From contig NZ_JAFMTQ010000006.1 of the NCBI RefSeq assembly GCF_026126405.1, positions 103,498-167,497 on the forward strand: a stretch of 64,000 nucleotides of DNA. Direction: 5' to 3'. The first letter of the stretch is position 1, and each line of letters opens with the position of its first letter. The notes under the pieces were generated by a model. The model ran no database searches, was not told where the DNA came from, and worked only from the letters and a program-made list of their open reading frames with translations. A program made the translations under genes and the position numbers. Positions 1-9,067 of this stretch are shown piece after piece. The DNA comes from Aureitalea sp. L0-47. GTDB lineage: Bacteria; Bacteroidota; Bacteroidia; Flavobacteriales; Flavobacteriaceae.

Positions 1-934
1 CGGTTGGCATATAAGCAACATCTCCGAGGGCATAGAGGTTGGTGTGGCCATCTACTTGGTTGAACTCATTCACCGGGTAGCGATTTCCCCTTGCAAATTC
101 TATTTTCCCATTATTGGTTTCAACCGGGGATCCAGTAACCCCCGCTGCCCAGATAAAGGTAGCGGCATCGAATGTCTTTCCTTCGGAAGTGGTGACCGTA
201 GTACCATCGTAAGACGCTACGAGGGTGTTCAGATGTACACGAACACCCATCTTTTCCAGGAATTTCTTGGCTTTAGCCGAAGCAAAAGTGCTCATGGGTG
301 AAAGTACCCGATCGCTCCCTTCAACAAGATGTACCTGCATATCTTTCTGGGCGATGTGCGGGTAGTCGTTTTTTAAAATTCCTTTTCTGAATTCGGCCAG
401 GGCGCCTGCCAGTTCTACTCCCGTAGGACCTGCTCCGGCGATCACAAAGTTCAGCAGGCACTTTCGTTCCTCCGGATCGTCGGTAATATCCGCTTTTTCG
501 ATGTTCTGAAGCATCAGGCTTCGAATATTGAGTGCCTGGGGAACAGTTTTCATAGGCATGCTGTGTTCCTCGATCGATTTGTTTCCGAAGAAATTAGTGC
601 GGGTACCCGTAGCGATGACCAGGTGATCAAAGGACAGGTCACCTATTGAGGTATGGACTGTACTCTGCCGCGTATCTATGCGATGGACTTCGGCCAAACG
701 GAAATGAAAATCCTCGTGTTTCCGAAAGATCTTTCTCAGGGGATAGGCAATAGAATCTGGTTCAAGGCCAGCAGTGGAGACCTGGTATAACAGCGGTTGA
801 AAGGTGTGGTAGTTACGCTTGTCGAACAAAACGACCTGGAATTGAGATTTTTTAAGATTCCGGAGAAAGGAGATTCCTGCAAAACCACCGCCAATCACAA
901 CGATTCGTGGCTTGTTGGTGTTAGGAATATTCAT
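1..934 (-). CDS. ndh: Type II NADH:quinone oxidoreductase (NDH-2), 3' end cut off
   Basis: My translation of the reverse strand starts at the ATG at 932-934 and stays open to the window edge, so about 311 residues are present and the C-terminal part is missing. The N-terminus has an FAD-binding GGGFAG motif, followed by the family motif YHTFQPLLYQV. A second dinucleotide fold carries GAGPTGVELAGAL, and the flavoprotein motif LYALGDVAYMP lies at the edge. By family, NDH-2 is a peripheral membrane flavoprotein that passes electrons from NADH to quinone without pumping protons. It is transcribed leftward, away from the sigma factor gene. Confidence 0.9.
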   Translation of the reverse strand, partial: MNIPNTNKPRIVVIGGGFAGISFLRNLKKSQFQVVLFDKRNYHTFQPLLYQVSTAGLEPDSIAYPLRKIFRKHEDFHFRLAEVHRIDTRQSTVHTSIGDLSFDHLVIATGTRTNFFGNKSIEEHSMPMKTVPQALNIRSLMLQNIEKADITDDPEERKCLLNFVIAGAGPTGVELAGALAEFRKGILKNDYPHIAQKDMQVHLVEGSDRVLSPMSTFASAKAKKFLEKMGVRVHLNTLVASYDGTTVTTSEGKTFDAATFIWAAGVTGSPVETNNGKIEFARGNRYPVNEFNQVDGHTNLYALGDVAYMPT

Positions 935-1057
935 AGAAGAAGATAAAGTTCAAATTTACGACAACTGGGTATTTTACCGGAAAAAAACGGCTATTTTTAT
1001 GAAATCTGTAACAATGTTGAGGAGTTAATTACTAATTCAACAGCTAACAGGAAACCA

Positions 1058-1552
1058 TTGACTAAGGAACTGGAACATAGTTTTGTCGCTCAACTTGAGG
1101 AGAATCAGAACATTGTGCATAAAATCTGCCGTTTATACACCAATGATAGTGATGCACATAATGATCTTTTTCAGGAGATAACCATTCAGTTATGGAGGGC
1201 TTATCCCAAATTCAGGGGCGATTCCAAGTTTAGTACATGGATGTATCGTGTAGCACTGAATACGGCCATTACGCTTTATCGAAAGAGCAAGCGCAGGGTT
1301 CAGACTCAGGATTATGAAGGAGTAAGCTTTAAAATTACCGCGGAAGCCTATGATGATACTATCGAAGAGCAGTTAAAACTTATGTACAAAGCGGTTAAGA
1401 ATTTGAATGATATCGATAAAGCTCTGGTTTTCCTTTACCTGGAGGATAAATCGTACCGGGAGATCGCTGAAACACTGGGTATCAGTGAAGTGAATGCTCG
1501 TGTGAAGATGAATCGAATAAAGGAAAAACTGAGAAAAATCTTAAATCCGTAA
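1058..1552 (+). CDS. RNA polymerase sigma-70 family (ECF-type) sigma factor
   Basis: 164 residues. Region 2 is visible as DLFQEITIQLWRAYPKFRG followed by FSTWMYRVALNTA (residues about 37-69). Region 4.2 is a helix-turn-helix in YREIAETLGISEVNARVK near residues 134-151. The best start is a TTG at 1058, since no ATG lies in frame between the upstream stop and the region 2 helix. The membrane protein gene at 1558 begins 5 bp after the stop and is surely cotranscribed. That layout resembles ECF sigma/anti-sigma pairs, although the partner has no recognisable anti-sigma domain. Confidence 0.88.
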   Translation: MTKELEHSFVAQLEENQNIVHKICRLYTNDSDAHNDLFQEITIQLWRAYPKFRGDSKFSTWMYRVALNTAITLYRKSKRRVQTQDYEGVSFKITAEAYDDTIEEQLKLMYKAVKNLNDIDKALVFLYLEDKSYREIAETLGISEVNARVKMNRIKEKLRKILNP

Positions 1553-1557
1553 GCGAT

Positions 1558-2205
1558 ATGGATGAATTAGAAGTATTAAAAAGAGAATGGCAATCCAGGG
1601 AACAGGAATTCCCCAAACTGTCCTCGAAGGAGATTTACCCAATGCTATTGCGCAAATCGTCCTCCTTGGTAAAATGGATCTTTTACATCAGTATAGCCGA
1701 GCTGATCCTTTGGACCTCGTTGGCTTTTGTAGCTCCCGAATCCAGTAAACAGATCAATGAAGCAATGGGGCTTAAATCCACCCTGTTGATCGTGAGTATC
1801 GTAGGTTATGTGATCACTTTTGTTTTTATTTACCTCTTTTACAAGAATTATCGCTCCATACAGGTGACAGACTCTATAAAAAACCTGATGTCCAGTATCC
1901 TCAGAACGCGAAAAACGGTACGATACTTCGTATACTACAATATTGGTGCGGCCATACTTCTCCTAACGTTTACGAATATCTATTACTACTCCAAAAAGGA
2001 GATGTTGTATGCTACATTTTCTAAATTTAGCGAGGATTATGCGGCTATCCCGCCCGAAAGTTTTACTACCGTATTCTTTACGGCACAGATAATTGTTGGA
2101 GTACTACTGATAGTCTTCCTTGTTATTTTCTACAGGTTGGTATATGGAATTCTTTTAAGAAGACTAAAACGAAATTACAGGGAATTGAAAAAGATCGAAG
2201 TTTAG
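1558..2205 (+). CDS. Membrane protein cotranscribed with a sigma factor
   Basis: 215 residues, not assigned to a named family. A soluble N-terminus of about 37 residues contains the motif LKREWQ. Four hydrophobic helices follow, at roughly residues 38-58, 76-98, 120-141 and 170-200, and the protein ends in a basic tail. Its position directly after the ECF sigma gene makes a role as membrane-bound regulator of that sigma factor plausible, but this is inferred from context only. Its stop overlaps the convergent acyltransferase gene by 4 bp. Confidence 0.75.
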   Translation: MDELEVLKREWQSREQEFPKLSSKEIYPMLLRKSSSLVKWIFYISIAELILWTSLAFVAPESSKQINEAMGLKSTLLIVSIVGYVITFVFIYLFYKNYRSIQVTDSIKNLMSSILRTRKTVRYFVYYNIGAAILLLTFTNIYYYSKKEMLYATFSKFSEDYAAIPPESFTTVFFTAQIIVGVLLIVFLVIFYRLVYGILLRRLKRNYRELKKIEV

Positions 2206-3065
2206 TTTTCTTCTGAATCGGATTTCTTTTCCTTTTTCTTCTTTTTCTCTTTCTTCTTGGTCTCTTTACGCCACTGACGCTCTTTATTCTCCTCTTCACG
2301 GCGAAGCAATTCCTCTTCCGGAATTACCTTTAAGAAGGAAGGATGCTGCTCGATAGCGTACTCAAGTTTTTCCACTATGGAGTCGATAGACTCATTCTCA
2401 TAGTCGATCTCAAGAGGTTTTTTGATTTCCATCGATTGAAGGATCCCCTTCTTCTTGGTTCTGAGTCCTTTTTTATCGAAAGATCTTCGGAAACCATCGA
2501 TTACGATAGGAACTACTAAAGGTTTGTTTTCTTTAATAATGAAAGCTGTTCCCCGGCGAATGGGTTTCCAGGGCTTGGTGGTACCCTGCGGAAAGGTGAT
2601 CACCCAACCATCGTTGAGCGCCCTTGAAATATTACTAACATCGCTCATCTTTACCTGCCGATTCACTTCTTTACCCCTGGAACGCCAGGTTCTGTCGATG
2701 CTCACCGAACCAGCATAGGCCAATATCTTCGGAAGAAGTCCGGACTGCATAGTTTCCCGAGCTGCCACAAAATAAATATTCAATTTTGGATTCCAGAGGT
2801 ATCCTATATTCTTGATACTGTCCGTACGCCCACTCAAACTTGCGTTGAATACGTGAAACATAGCTACCACGTCGGCAAAGTAGGTCTGGTGATTGGAGAC
2901 GAAAAGTACGTTAGTATCGGGAAGTTCCTTGATGATCTCGCTCCCTTCGATCTGCAGTTGGTTAAAGCCTTTAAATCTTCGGTGTGTTAATGCACCCAAG
3001 ATCCTGATCAACCATTTCTTCAGAAATAATATATGTCCGAAAGGATTCTTCTTGAAAAGCCCCAT
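2202..3065 (-). CDS. 1-acyl-sn-glycerol-3-phosphate acyltransferase family protein (PlsC-like)
   Basis: 287 residues. The acyltransferase motif I region is SNHQTYFADVV, with five residues between His and Asp where the classical motif is HX4D. The motif III region is FPQGTT, where FPEGTR is usual. By family the enzyme acylates lysophosphatidic acid at the cytoplasmic membrane. The last 40 residues are extremely rich in Lys and Glu, a likely disordered or membrane-surface tail. The variant motifs could mean a different acyl acceptor. It is a single gene convergent with the sigma-partner gene. Confidence 0.85.
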   Translation of the reverse strand: MGLFKKNPFGHILFLKKWLIRILGALTHRRFKGFNQLQIEGSEIIKELPDTNVLFVSNHQTYFADVVAMFHVFNASLSGRTDSIKNIGYLWNPKLNIYFVAARETMQSGLLPKILAYAGSVSIDRTWRSRGKEVNRQVKMSDVSNISRALNDGWVITFPQGTTKPWKPIRRGTAFIIKENKPLVVPIVIDGFRRSFDKKGLRTKKKGILQSMEIKKPLEIDYENESIDSIVEKLEYAIEQHPSFLKVIPEEELLRREEENKERQWRKETKKKEKKKKKEKKSDSEEN

Positions 3066-3133
3066 AGTTACGTAACTGCTTTGTAAGACTTACCGTACAG
3101 CGGCAAGCCGTGCAAATATATGAAAAACCCTAT

Positions 3134-3775
3134 TCACAAGGTCTGAATTAGTAATTGCCGGGCTTCATTCAACATCATAGCCGTAGCTCCCCAGACCACA
3201 TGATCCTGAAGTTCAAAGGCAGGGACCTCTAGATTCTCTGCATATGAGGTCGATAGGGTCTTCGTTATCCGCACCTTCTCATTCATGAATTCTGAAAGTG
3301 GCACTTCAATTATCGCATCTACTTCACTGGCCTCAGGAACAAAATCGGGATAGCGTTTAGTGATCCCCATATAGGGTTGCACAAAGAAATTACTGGGTGG
3401 AATATACAACTCGGTTAGCCGCCGTATTACCGTCACGTCCTTCGAGGGAACTCCAACTTCTTCTTCCGTTTCTCTCAAAGCCGTGTGTTCGAAGTTTAGA
3501 TCGCCATCTTCATACCTCCCTCCGGGAAAGCCTACCTGTGCCGAATGCACACCTTTATAAGTCTTACGAAGTATAAGTACAAAACGGGTGATTCGTTCTT
3601 CCGAAGGATAAAAAAGCATGAGTACACCGGCTCGTTTGCCTGTTTTAGCTTTGTGCGCCAATCTCTTTAATTCAAGAAGTCGCTCCAGAGGTGCCATTTC
3701 CATATGTGATCCTTCACCCGGAAGTGGCAAATTCTTTATTTTAGCAACTGCAGATTCAAATGCTGAAAAATCCAT
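3134..3775 (-). CDS. Nudix hydrolase, CoA pyrophosphatase-like
   Basis: 213 residues. The Nudix box is clear, running from GFPGGRYEDGD to ALRETEEEVG near residues 92-121. It is preceded by the LILRK...H..QVGFPGG pattern typical of the CoA-diphosphatase (NudL/YeaB) subgroup. By family it would hydrolyse CoA or similar nucleoside diphosphates to 4'-phosphopantetheine and 3',5'-ADP, using a divalent metal held by the REXXEE glutamates. Its start codon lies 2 bp from the preferred start of the divergent cyclophilin gene, so the two promoters must lie inside each other's coding regions. Confidence 0.88.
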   Translation of the reverse strand: MDFSAFESAVAKIKNLPLPGEGSHMEMAPLERLLELKRLAHKAKTGKRAGVLMLFYPSEERITRFVLILRKTYKGVHSAQVGFPGGRYEDGDLNFEHTALRETEEEVGVPSKDVTVIRRLTELYIPPSNFFVQPYMGITKRYPDFVPEASEVDAIIEVPLSEFMNEKVRITKTLSTSYAENLEVPAFELQDHVVWGATAMMLNEARQLLIQTL

Positions 3776-3777
3776 TT

Positions 3778-4518
3778 ATGAAAAACTACTGGCGAATTTA
3801 CGTTCTACTCTTCTTTCTGATTTTGGCCTGTGAAGATAACAAAAAGACAGCGCCCGATAAAACGAATACTACTAACAAAACCATACAGCTTAAAGACAGC
3901 ATACCCGAAGTGCAACCGGAGATCATAGTAAGGGATAAAGAAGGTATAGCCGATCCAAGCTACGAGAAGATCACCAACAAAAATGTAGTTGAATTCCTTA
4001 CAGAGTACGGAAAAGAAAACCCGGAAACCAGGGTTCGTGTTACCACGGCTCATGGTGATATTGAAATTGAGCTATACGAAGATACCCCGCTGCACAGGGC
4101 TAATTTTATCTACCTGGTGAAGCAGAAATATTTCTTCGGAACCTTCTTCCACCGGGTGGTTCCTAATTTTATCATCCAGGCGGGGAATAGTGATAACCGT
4201 GGCACTACAAAAAAGCGAGCCCAGATTGGAAAAGATTACCTGCTTCCCGCAGAGCTCGATAATGGCCGAATCCATCAATACGGAACAATCTCAGGCGCCA
4301 AGGAATATCGTGAAAACCCCGACAAGAGGACAGCTCCTTTCGAGTTCTTTATTTTTCTAGGCCCCAAAGCGGCTACAGGACACCTGAATGGTAACTACAC
4401 CATCTTCGGAAGAGTTACCAAGGGGATGGACGTGGTTGAGAAGATCGCTAATCTGCCTAAAGATGAAGGCGACTGGCCTCTGGAGAATATTTACATAGAT
4501 GCTGAGATCATCCAATAG
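3778..4518 (+). CDS. Peptidyl-prolyl cis-trans isomerase, cyclophilin-type lipoprotein
   Basis: I choose the ATG at 3778 over the in-frame ATG at 3760 because it gives a compact lipoprotein signal (MKNYWRIYVLLFFLILAC) with the lipobox cysteine at residue 18. A low-complexity linker follows, then a cyclophilin domain from about residue 80, with FFHRVVPNFIIQAGN and the ANFIYLVKQKYFFGT segment. By family it speeds proline isomerisation during folding of exported proteins. The lipidated cysteine places it on the periplasmic side of a membrane. Confidence 0.9.
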   Translation: MKNYWRIYVLLFFLILACEDNKKTAPDKTNTTNKTIQLKDSIPEVQPEIIVRDKEGIADPSYEKITNKNVVEFLTEYGKENPETRVRVTTAHGDIEIELYEDTPLHRANFIYLVKQKYFFGTFFHRVVPNFIIQAGNSDNRGTTKKRAQIGKDYLLPAELDNGRIHQYGTISGAKEYRENPDKRTAPFEFFIFLGPKAATGHLNGNYTIFGRVTKGMDVVEKIANLPKDEGDWPLENIYIDAEIIQ

Positions 4519-4530
4519 TAAGGATATCCA

Positions 4531-5244
4531 TTATTGCTGAGTATAATAGTTGTAATCCTGAATCACTTTGTTAACGAAGGCCATGGGAGTACCTTCGTAT
4601 TGTATCTCCATAACGCCTGAGACCTTTGAAGCCAGCTTCAGTATGATATTATGATTACCGCCGTATTTTGCCTCGTTATAAACAGATTTAATAGTTTGCA
4701 TCTCGTTGTCTGAGAAAACAGTTACCTGTGGATACATGGGTTCGTAATCTTCCGGAATGTCCTCAAGGATAGTCTGTGAAAGAAAAATGGCTGGTTTTTC
4801 GGTGATCACGGTAGTTTGTGCCGCTATATCTCCCAGTCGCTGCCCTTTTCCATTAAAAAGTATTACAACCAGAGCTACCGCACCGCTGGCAATGCTAATA
4901 TCCACCAGTCGGAGCAACCATCTAAGCAAATAATTTGAAAAGGCGGGTTTAGATCCGTCAATTTTTACTACGCGAAGTTTCATGACGTGTTTTCCAGGAC
5001 TTTGACCGTTCCAAAACGCCTCGAATAATAAATGATATAGGAGAATGGGAAGCCCCACTGTCATAATCACGACAAACATATAATCATCGTCCATCTCCAG
5101 CCAGGAGAACAGGATGATCATAAGAAACAAATATATACCCATAATAATGCTATCCACCAGGTAGGCAAGAATACGATCTCCTACCCCCGCTACATTTTGC
5201 GCGATGTTCACATTTTGGGCGGTTTCTATTTGAAAATTATCCAT
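4531..5244 (-). CDS. RDD family membrane protein
   Basis: 237 residues. The RDD signature is present near the N-terminus: Arg and Asp residues in GVGDRILAYLVDSII, and a later GQSPGKHVMKLRVV. Three hydrophobic helices lie at roughly residues 28-50, 56-75 and 105-130, followed by a soluble C-terminal domain of about 95 residues. It is divergent from the SpoIIM-like/MoxR/DUF58 operon, which often keeps an RDD gene beside it in Bacteroidota. The molecular role of RDD proteins is mostly unknown; some have been linked to ion exchange. Confidence 0.87.
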   Translation of the reverse strand: MDNFQIETAQNVNIAQNVAGVGDRILAYLVDSIIMGIYLFLMIILFSWLEMDDDYMFVVIMTVGLPILLYHLLFEAFWNGQSPGKHVMKLRVVKIDGSKPAFSNYLLRWLLRLVDISIASGAVALVVILFNGKGQRLGDIAAQTTVITEKPAIFLSQTILEDIPEDYEPMYPQVTVFSDNEMQTIKSVYNEAKYGGNHNIILKLASKVSGVMEIQYEGTPMAFVNKVIQDYNYYTQQ

Positions 5245-5281
5245 TAAAACTGTTTCTTTGAAAATAAACTACGAAGGTACG

Positions 5282-6253
5282 ATGCGTGAAGCGGCATTTG
5301 CAAAGCAAAATAAGGATAAATGGCTAAAATTTGAAAATGTTCTTCGGAATAATGTGCAGGTCTCTCCGGACGAGCTAAGTGCGCTTTACATTGAAATCAC
5401 AGACCATCTGAGTTACGCTCAAACCTTCTATCCAAACAGCAACACCCTACGCTACCTCAATGGGCTCTCCGTACTTGCCCATCAGAAGATCTATAAAACC
5501 AAACGGGAGTCGAGATCCAGGTTTATCACTTTTTACACAGAGGAATTCCCGCTTTTCTTTGCTCAATACCAGAAACAACTACTGATCTCCTTTCTAACTT
5601 TTGCTCTGTTTTCAATAATTGGTGCTTACTCGTCAGCAACCGACGGGGATTTCGTCCGTCTCATACTCGGTGATGGCTACGTTAACATGACGCTGGATAA
5701 TATCGATAGTGGTGACCCCATGGCGGTCTACAAAGAAATGGGAGAAATGAATATGTTCCTTGGGATTACTATTAATAATGTAAGAGTTGCACTGATCGCT
5801 TTTCTGTTTGGTATCTTCTTTTCACTAGGTACACTTTACATTCTCATGCGAAACGCTATCATGCTGGGATCCTTTCAGTATTTCTTTTACGACCAGGGAA
5901 TGTTATGGGAAAGTGCCAGGACCATTTGGATACACGGTACCATTGAGATCTCTGTGATCATCGTTGCGGGGGCTGCCGGACTGGTTTTCGGTAACGGAAT
6001 CCTGTTTCCGGGGACCTATAGCAGGCTGCAGTCGTTTGTGAGAGGCGCAAAGGCAGGATTAAAGATCGTTATCAGCACGGTTCCTTTCTTTATTATTGCC
6101 GGCTTCCTTGAAGGCTTTGTCACCCGACATACGGAAATGCCGGATTGGCTCGCCATCCTTATCATCCTGGGATCACTGAACCTGATTGTATTTTACTACG
6201 TCATTTACCCCATAAAACTAAAACGAAGACATGAACGAATTCATTCAGTTTAA
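5282..6253 (+). CDS. Stage II sporulation protein M (SpoIIM/DUF95)-like membrane protein
   Basis: I prefer the ATG at 5282 (MREAAFAKQNKDKW) over the TTG at 5258 because it matches the usual N-terminus of Bacteroidota relatives. A soluble N-terminal domain of about 95 residues precedes several hydrophobic helices and the conserved WIHGTIEISVI segment of the SpoIIM family. Non-sporulating Bacteroidota carry this family beside MoxR and DUF58 genes. It is the first gene of a six-gene operon and overlaps the next gene by 23 bp. Confidence 0.85.
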   Translation: MREAAFAKQNKDKWLKFENVLRNNVQVSPDELSALYIEITDHLSYAQTFYPNSNTLRYLNGLSVLAHQKIYKTKRESRSRFITFYTEEFPLFFAQYQKQLLISFLTFALFSIIGAYSSATDGDFVRLILGDGYVNMTLDNIDSGDPMAVYKEMGEMNMFLGITINNVRVALIAFLFGIFFSLGTLYILMRNAIMLGSFQYFFYDQGMLWESARTIWIHGTIEISVIIVAGAAGLVFGNGILFPGTYSRLQSFVRGAKAGLKIVISTVPFFIIAGFLEGFVTRHTEMPDWLAILIILGSLNLIVFYYVIYPIKLKRRHERIHSV

Positions 6254-7097
6254 AAAAAGCAGGGATCTTGGAAAGATCATAACGGATATCTTTAAGTTCC
6301 TGAGATACAACTACAAGGTGCTATTCGGGCTCATCTTCAGGATCGCGGGACCCGCACTCATTATCCTTGTACTTGCCTATGTCTTTTACCTCGAATCCAC
6401 TATGGGGGCCTTCGATCCATATTCAACGAGTAATAATTTTGAGGATGGTTTATTTGGGCTCTTCATTTCCCTCGTCGTTCTACTTCTTGCCGGGGGTCTT
6501 TATTTCGCCCTGCTCTACGGAACGGTGCTTTGCGCCATCAAATCTTACGTTAACAATAATGGGCTGATCGATAAAAAAGAAGTGGCACAGGGGGTACGTA
6601 CTAATTTTTGGGGCTTAGTTGGCTTGAGTCTGTTAAACGGACTCATGGTGGGCGCCGGATTTCTGGTTTGTATTTTACCGGGTGTTTACCTTGGCGTGGT
6701 CATAATTACGACCTATATGATCTTAGTATTTGAAAAGCGCAGTGTTTCAGATGCCATTAGTTATAGCTTCGACCTCATCAAAGGATACTGGTGGACCACA
6801 TTCGCCACCTTGATAGTGATCTATGTTATTTACTATATCGTATCCATGATCTTTCAGGTACCTCAATATATCTATTTCTTCACCAAGGAATTTACAATGA
6901 ATGAGACCTATACAGGCGGTGTGGAAGCTTTCGACTGGATCGACATGACCTTGAGTTCCATCGGTCTTGTTGCACAATACCTGCTTCAAACCTTTATGGT
7001 GATCGCTTCGGCCTTTATTTATTTCGATCTGAACGAAAAGAAGAATTTCACAGGAACCATTGAAACCATCGATTCCCTGGGTAAGCGAGAAGAATAA
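6231..7097 (+). CDS. Polytopic membrane protein of the MoxR-cluster operon
   Basis: 288 residues with about six hydrophobic helices, for example LIFRIAGPALIILVLAYVFY and LFISLVVLLLAGGLYFALLYG. No catalytic motif was recognised. The layout resembles DUF975 or glycerophosphodiesterase membrane-domain proteins, but I do not assign either name. The start lies 23 bp inside the SpoIIM-like gene and the stop is 1 bp before the next start, so it is translationally coupled at both ends. Confidence 0.8.
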   Translation: MNEFIQFKKSRDLGKIITDIFKFLRYNYKVLFGLIFRIAGPALIILVLAYVFYLESTMGAFDPYSTSNNFEDGLFGLFISLVVLLLAGGLYFALLYGTVLCAIKSYVNNNGLIDKKEVAQGVRTNFWGLVGLSLLNGLMVGAGFLVCILPGVYLGVVIITTYMILVFEKRSVSDAISYSFDLIKGYWWTTFATLIVIYVIYYIVSMIFQVPQYIYFFTKEFTMNETYTGGVEAFDWIDMTLSSIGLVAQYLLQTFMVIASAFIYFDLNEKKNFTGTIETIDSLGKREE

Positions 7098-7098
7098 A

Positions 7099-7857
7099 AT
7101 GCGAATACTACTGTTCATTTCCATATTCCTGTTTTTTTCTCCTGAAAGCGTATCGCAGGATTCGCTGCAGGAGACGATCAAGCCGGTGGTAGTATACGAC
7201 TCCGAAGAGGATGTGGAACCAATGGAATTGGACGAAGGAATCATTGATGAATTCAAAGTAGACGACGATTTTGACTATACGGAACTGGAAGCTTCGGAAT
7301 CCTGGTTCGAGCAATTTATAAGATGGCTGGGTGAACTCTGGGATAGTTTCTGGAGGTGGCTACTGGGGGACTACGAAGCCGTTGGAATCCTGGCTTTTCT
7401 TATAAAAATTCTACCCTACATCATTATTGCGGGAATTGTATTTTTCGTTATCTGGTTGTTCTACAAACTGAATCCGGGAGCACGACTGCTCAAGTCTAAA
7501 GAAGCGCCCGAAGTATTCTACACCGAGGAGGAAGAGATCATCAAATCCAGGAATATCAGCGATCTCATTCAGAAGGCGCTGGAAGCTAAGAATTATCGTT
7601 TGGCGATACGATACTATTATTTATTGGTTCTGAAGAAACTCAGCAAGGCGGAGATCATTCACTACGAATTCGATAAGACGAACAGGGAATACGTTTCCGA
7701 GATAGATTCCGAAGAGATCAGTAAGCGTTTCAGTAATGTTACCAATATCTATGATTATATCTGGTACGGGAATTTCGATGTTTCGGAATCCGATTTTAGT
7801 ATAGCTCAGCATTCGTTCAACACCTTAGTTAACCAAATACCCCAAGACGATGAGTAA
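7099..7857 (+). CDS. DUF4129-type membrane protein with signal peptide
   Basis: The ATG at 7099 gives a clean signal peptide (MRILLFISIFLFFSPESVSQ), whereas the upstream TTG at 7060 does not. An acidic periplasmic stretch is followed by one membrane helix near residues 102-122. The cytoplasmic domain carries the ALEAKNYRLAIRYYYLLVLKKL segment typical of the DUF4129 C-terminal region. It is part of the MoxR cluster and overlaps the DUF4350 gene by 8 bp. Confidence 0.83.
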   Translation: MRILLFISIFLFFSPESVSQDSLQETIKPVVVYDSEEDVEPMELDEGIIDEFKVDDDFDYTELEASESWFEQFIRWLGELWDSFWRWLLGDYEAVGILAFLIKILPYIIIAGIVFFVIWLFYKLNPGARLLKSKEAPEVFYTEEEEIIKSRNISDLIQKALEAKNYRLAIRYYYLLVLKKLSKAEIIHYEFDKTNREYVSEIDSEEISKRFSNVTNIYDYIWYGNFDVSESDFSIAQHSFNTLVNQIPQDDE

Positions 7858-9067
7858 GTTCCAAAAATTAATATTTCTGGGACTGATAATCGTTGTAGCG
7901 TCCCTGGTGTACATAGAAGCTTCCAAACCGGAACCTGTGAATTGGTTCCCCAGTTATACCACTTCCGATAAAATACCCCTGGGAACCTATGTGCTGGATG
8001 AACTACTCTCGGAAAAATTGGAAGACAACTACAGGAAAGTGAACATTCCACCTTACGAAAAAATGAGGGATCCCGAGTTTAAGGGTAATTATTTCTTTGT
8101 GAATAATTCCGTCGATTTCGACCCCACCGAAGTGGAAAAGATTCTGGATTGGGTAAGCGAAGGGAATAATTTGTTTGTTTCGGCCAATTATCACAGTTAT
8201 TCTTTGATGGATACACTGAAACTTGAAATGCGAAACGATTGGGCAGCCGGTAATCTTGGTTCGGAACCATTGCTAGACCTCAGCAACCCTTATCTAAAGA
8301 AGAAAAAACCTTACCACATTAAGCACGATTTCGACGTACGCTATTTTGAAAAGATCGATACCCTTAACCAGGTGGTCCTGGGAGAAGGCCAGCTTTACCT
8401 GGACACACTGGCCATGACCGATCCCAAGGTGAATTTCATCAAGGCGCCGGTGGGAGACGGATCGATATTCCTTCATGCTCAGCCTGAGATCTTCTCGAAT
8501 TATTTCCTGCTTACGGATGACTATGCAGCGCATACCGAACAAGTGCTATCTTATGTAAACAACGACCTTCCGTTCTATTACGATAATTATTACAAAACCG
8601 GCAAAGCCGTAAATCTTTCACCGCTGTATATCCTATTGAATAACAAATACCTGAAATGGGCGTATTACTTTGTGTTGATCGGGCTGTTCTTATACGTGAT
8701 CTTTGAAGGCAAACGCAAACAGCGCAAGATTCCAATCATCAAACCCCTTCGTAATCAAACCTATGAATACACCAGGACTATTGCAGGGATGTACCTGGAT
8801 AAGAAAGAATATCACAACGTCGCTCGCAAACAGATCTCCCTGTTTATGGATTACGTAAGAACCCAATATCGCGTCCCAACCAATATCATCAACAGCAGGT
8901 TCTTCGAATCGTTAGCGGCCAGAAGTGGAAATACTTTCGACGATACTCGAGAGTTGTTCGTATATCTGGAAAAGATGGAACACAAACCTGAGATATCAAA
9001 ACAAGAATTAAAAGAATTACATTTTAAAATAGAATCATTTAAACAGCAGATAGATGGAAAATCCTGA
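7850..9067 (+). CDS. DUF4350 domain-containing membrane protein
   Basis: 405 residues with an N-terminal helix (LIFLGLIIVVASLVYIEAS). A periplasmic domain of about 240 residues resembles glutamine-amidotransferase-like DUF4350 folds, including EVEKILDWVSEGNNLFVSA. One further helix lies near residue 270 and a cytoplasmic tail follows. The start overlaps the DUF4129 gene by 8 bp and the stop overlaps moxR by 14 bp. Function is unknown; by context it belongs to the membrane complex associated with the MoxR ATPase. Confidence 0.82.
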   Translation: MSKFQKLIFLGLIIVVASLVYIEASKPEPVNWFPSYTTSDKIPLGTYVLDELLSEKLEDNYRKVNIPPYEKMRDPEFKGNYFFVNNSVDFDPTEVEKILDWVSEGNNLFVSANYHSYSLMDTLKLEMRNDWAAGNLGSEPLLDLSNPYLKKKKPYHIKHDFDVRYFEKIDTLNQVVLGEGQLYLDTLAMTDPKVNFIKAPVGDGSIFLHAQPEIFSNYFLLTDDYAAHTEQVLSYVNNDLPFYYDNYYKTGKAVNLSPLYILLNNKYLKWAYYFVLIGLFLYVIFEGKRKQRKIPIIKPLRNQTYEYTRTIAGMYLDKKEYHNVARKQISLFMDYVRTQYRVPTNIINSRFFESLAARSGNTFDDTRELFVYLEKMEHKPEISKQELKELHFKIESFKQQIDGKS

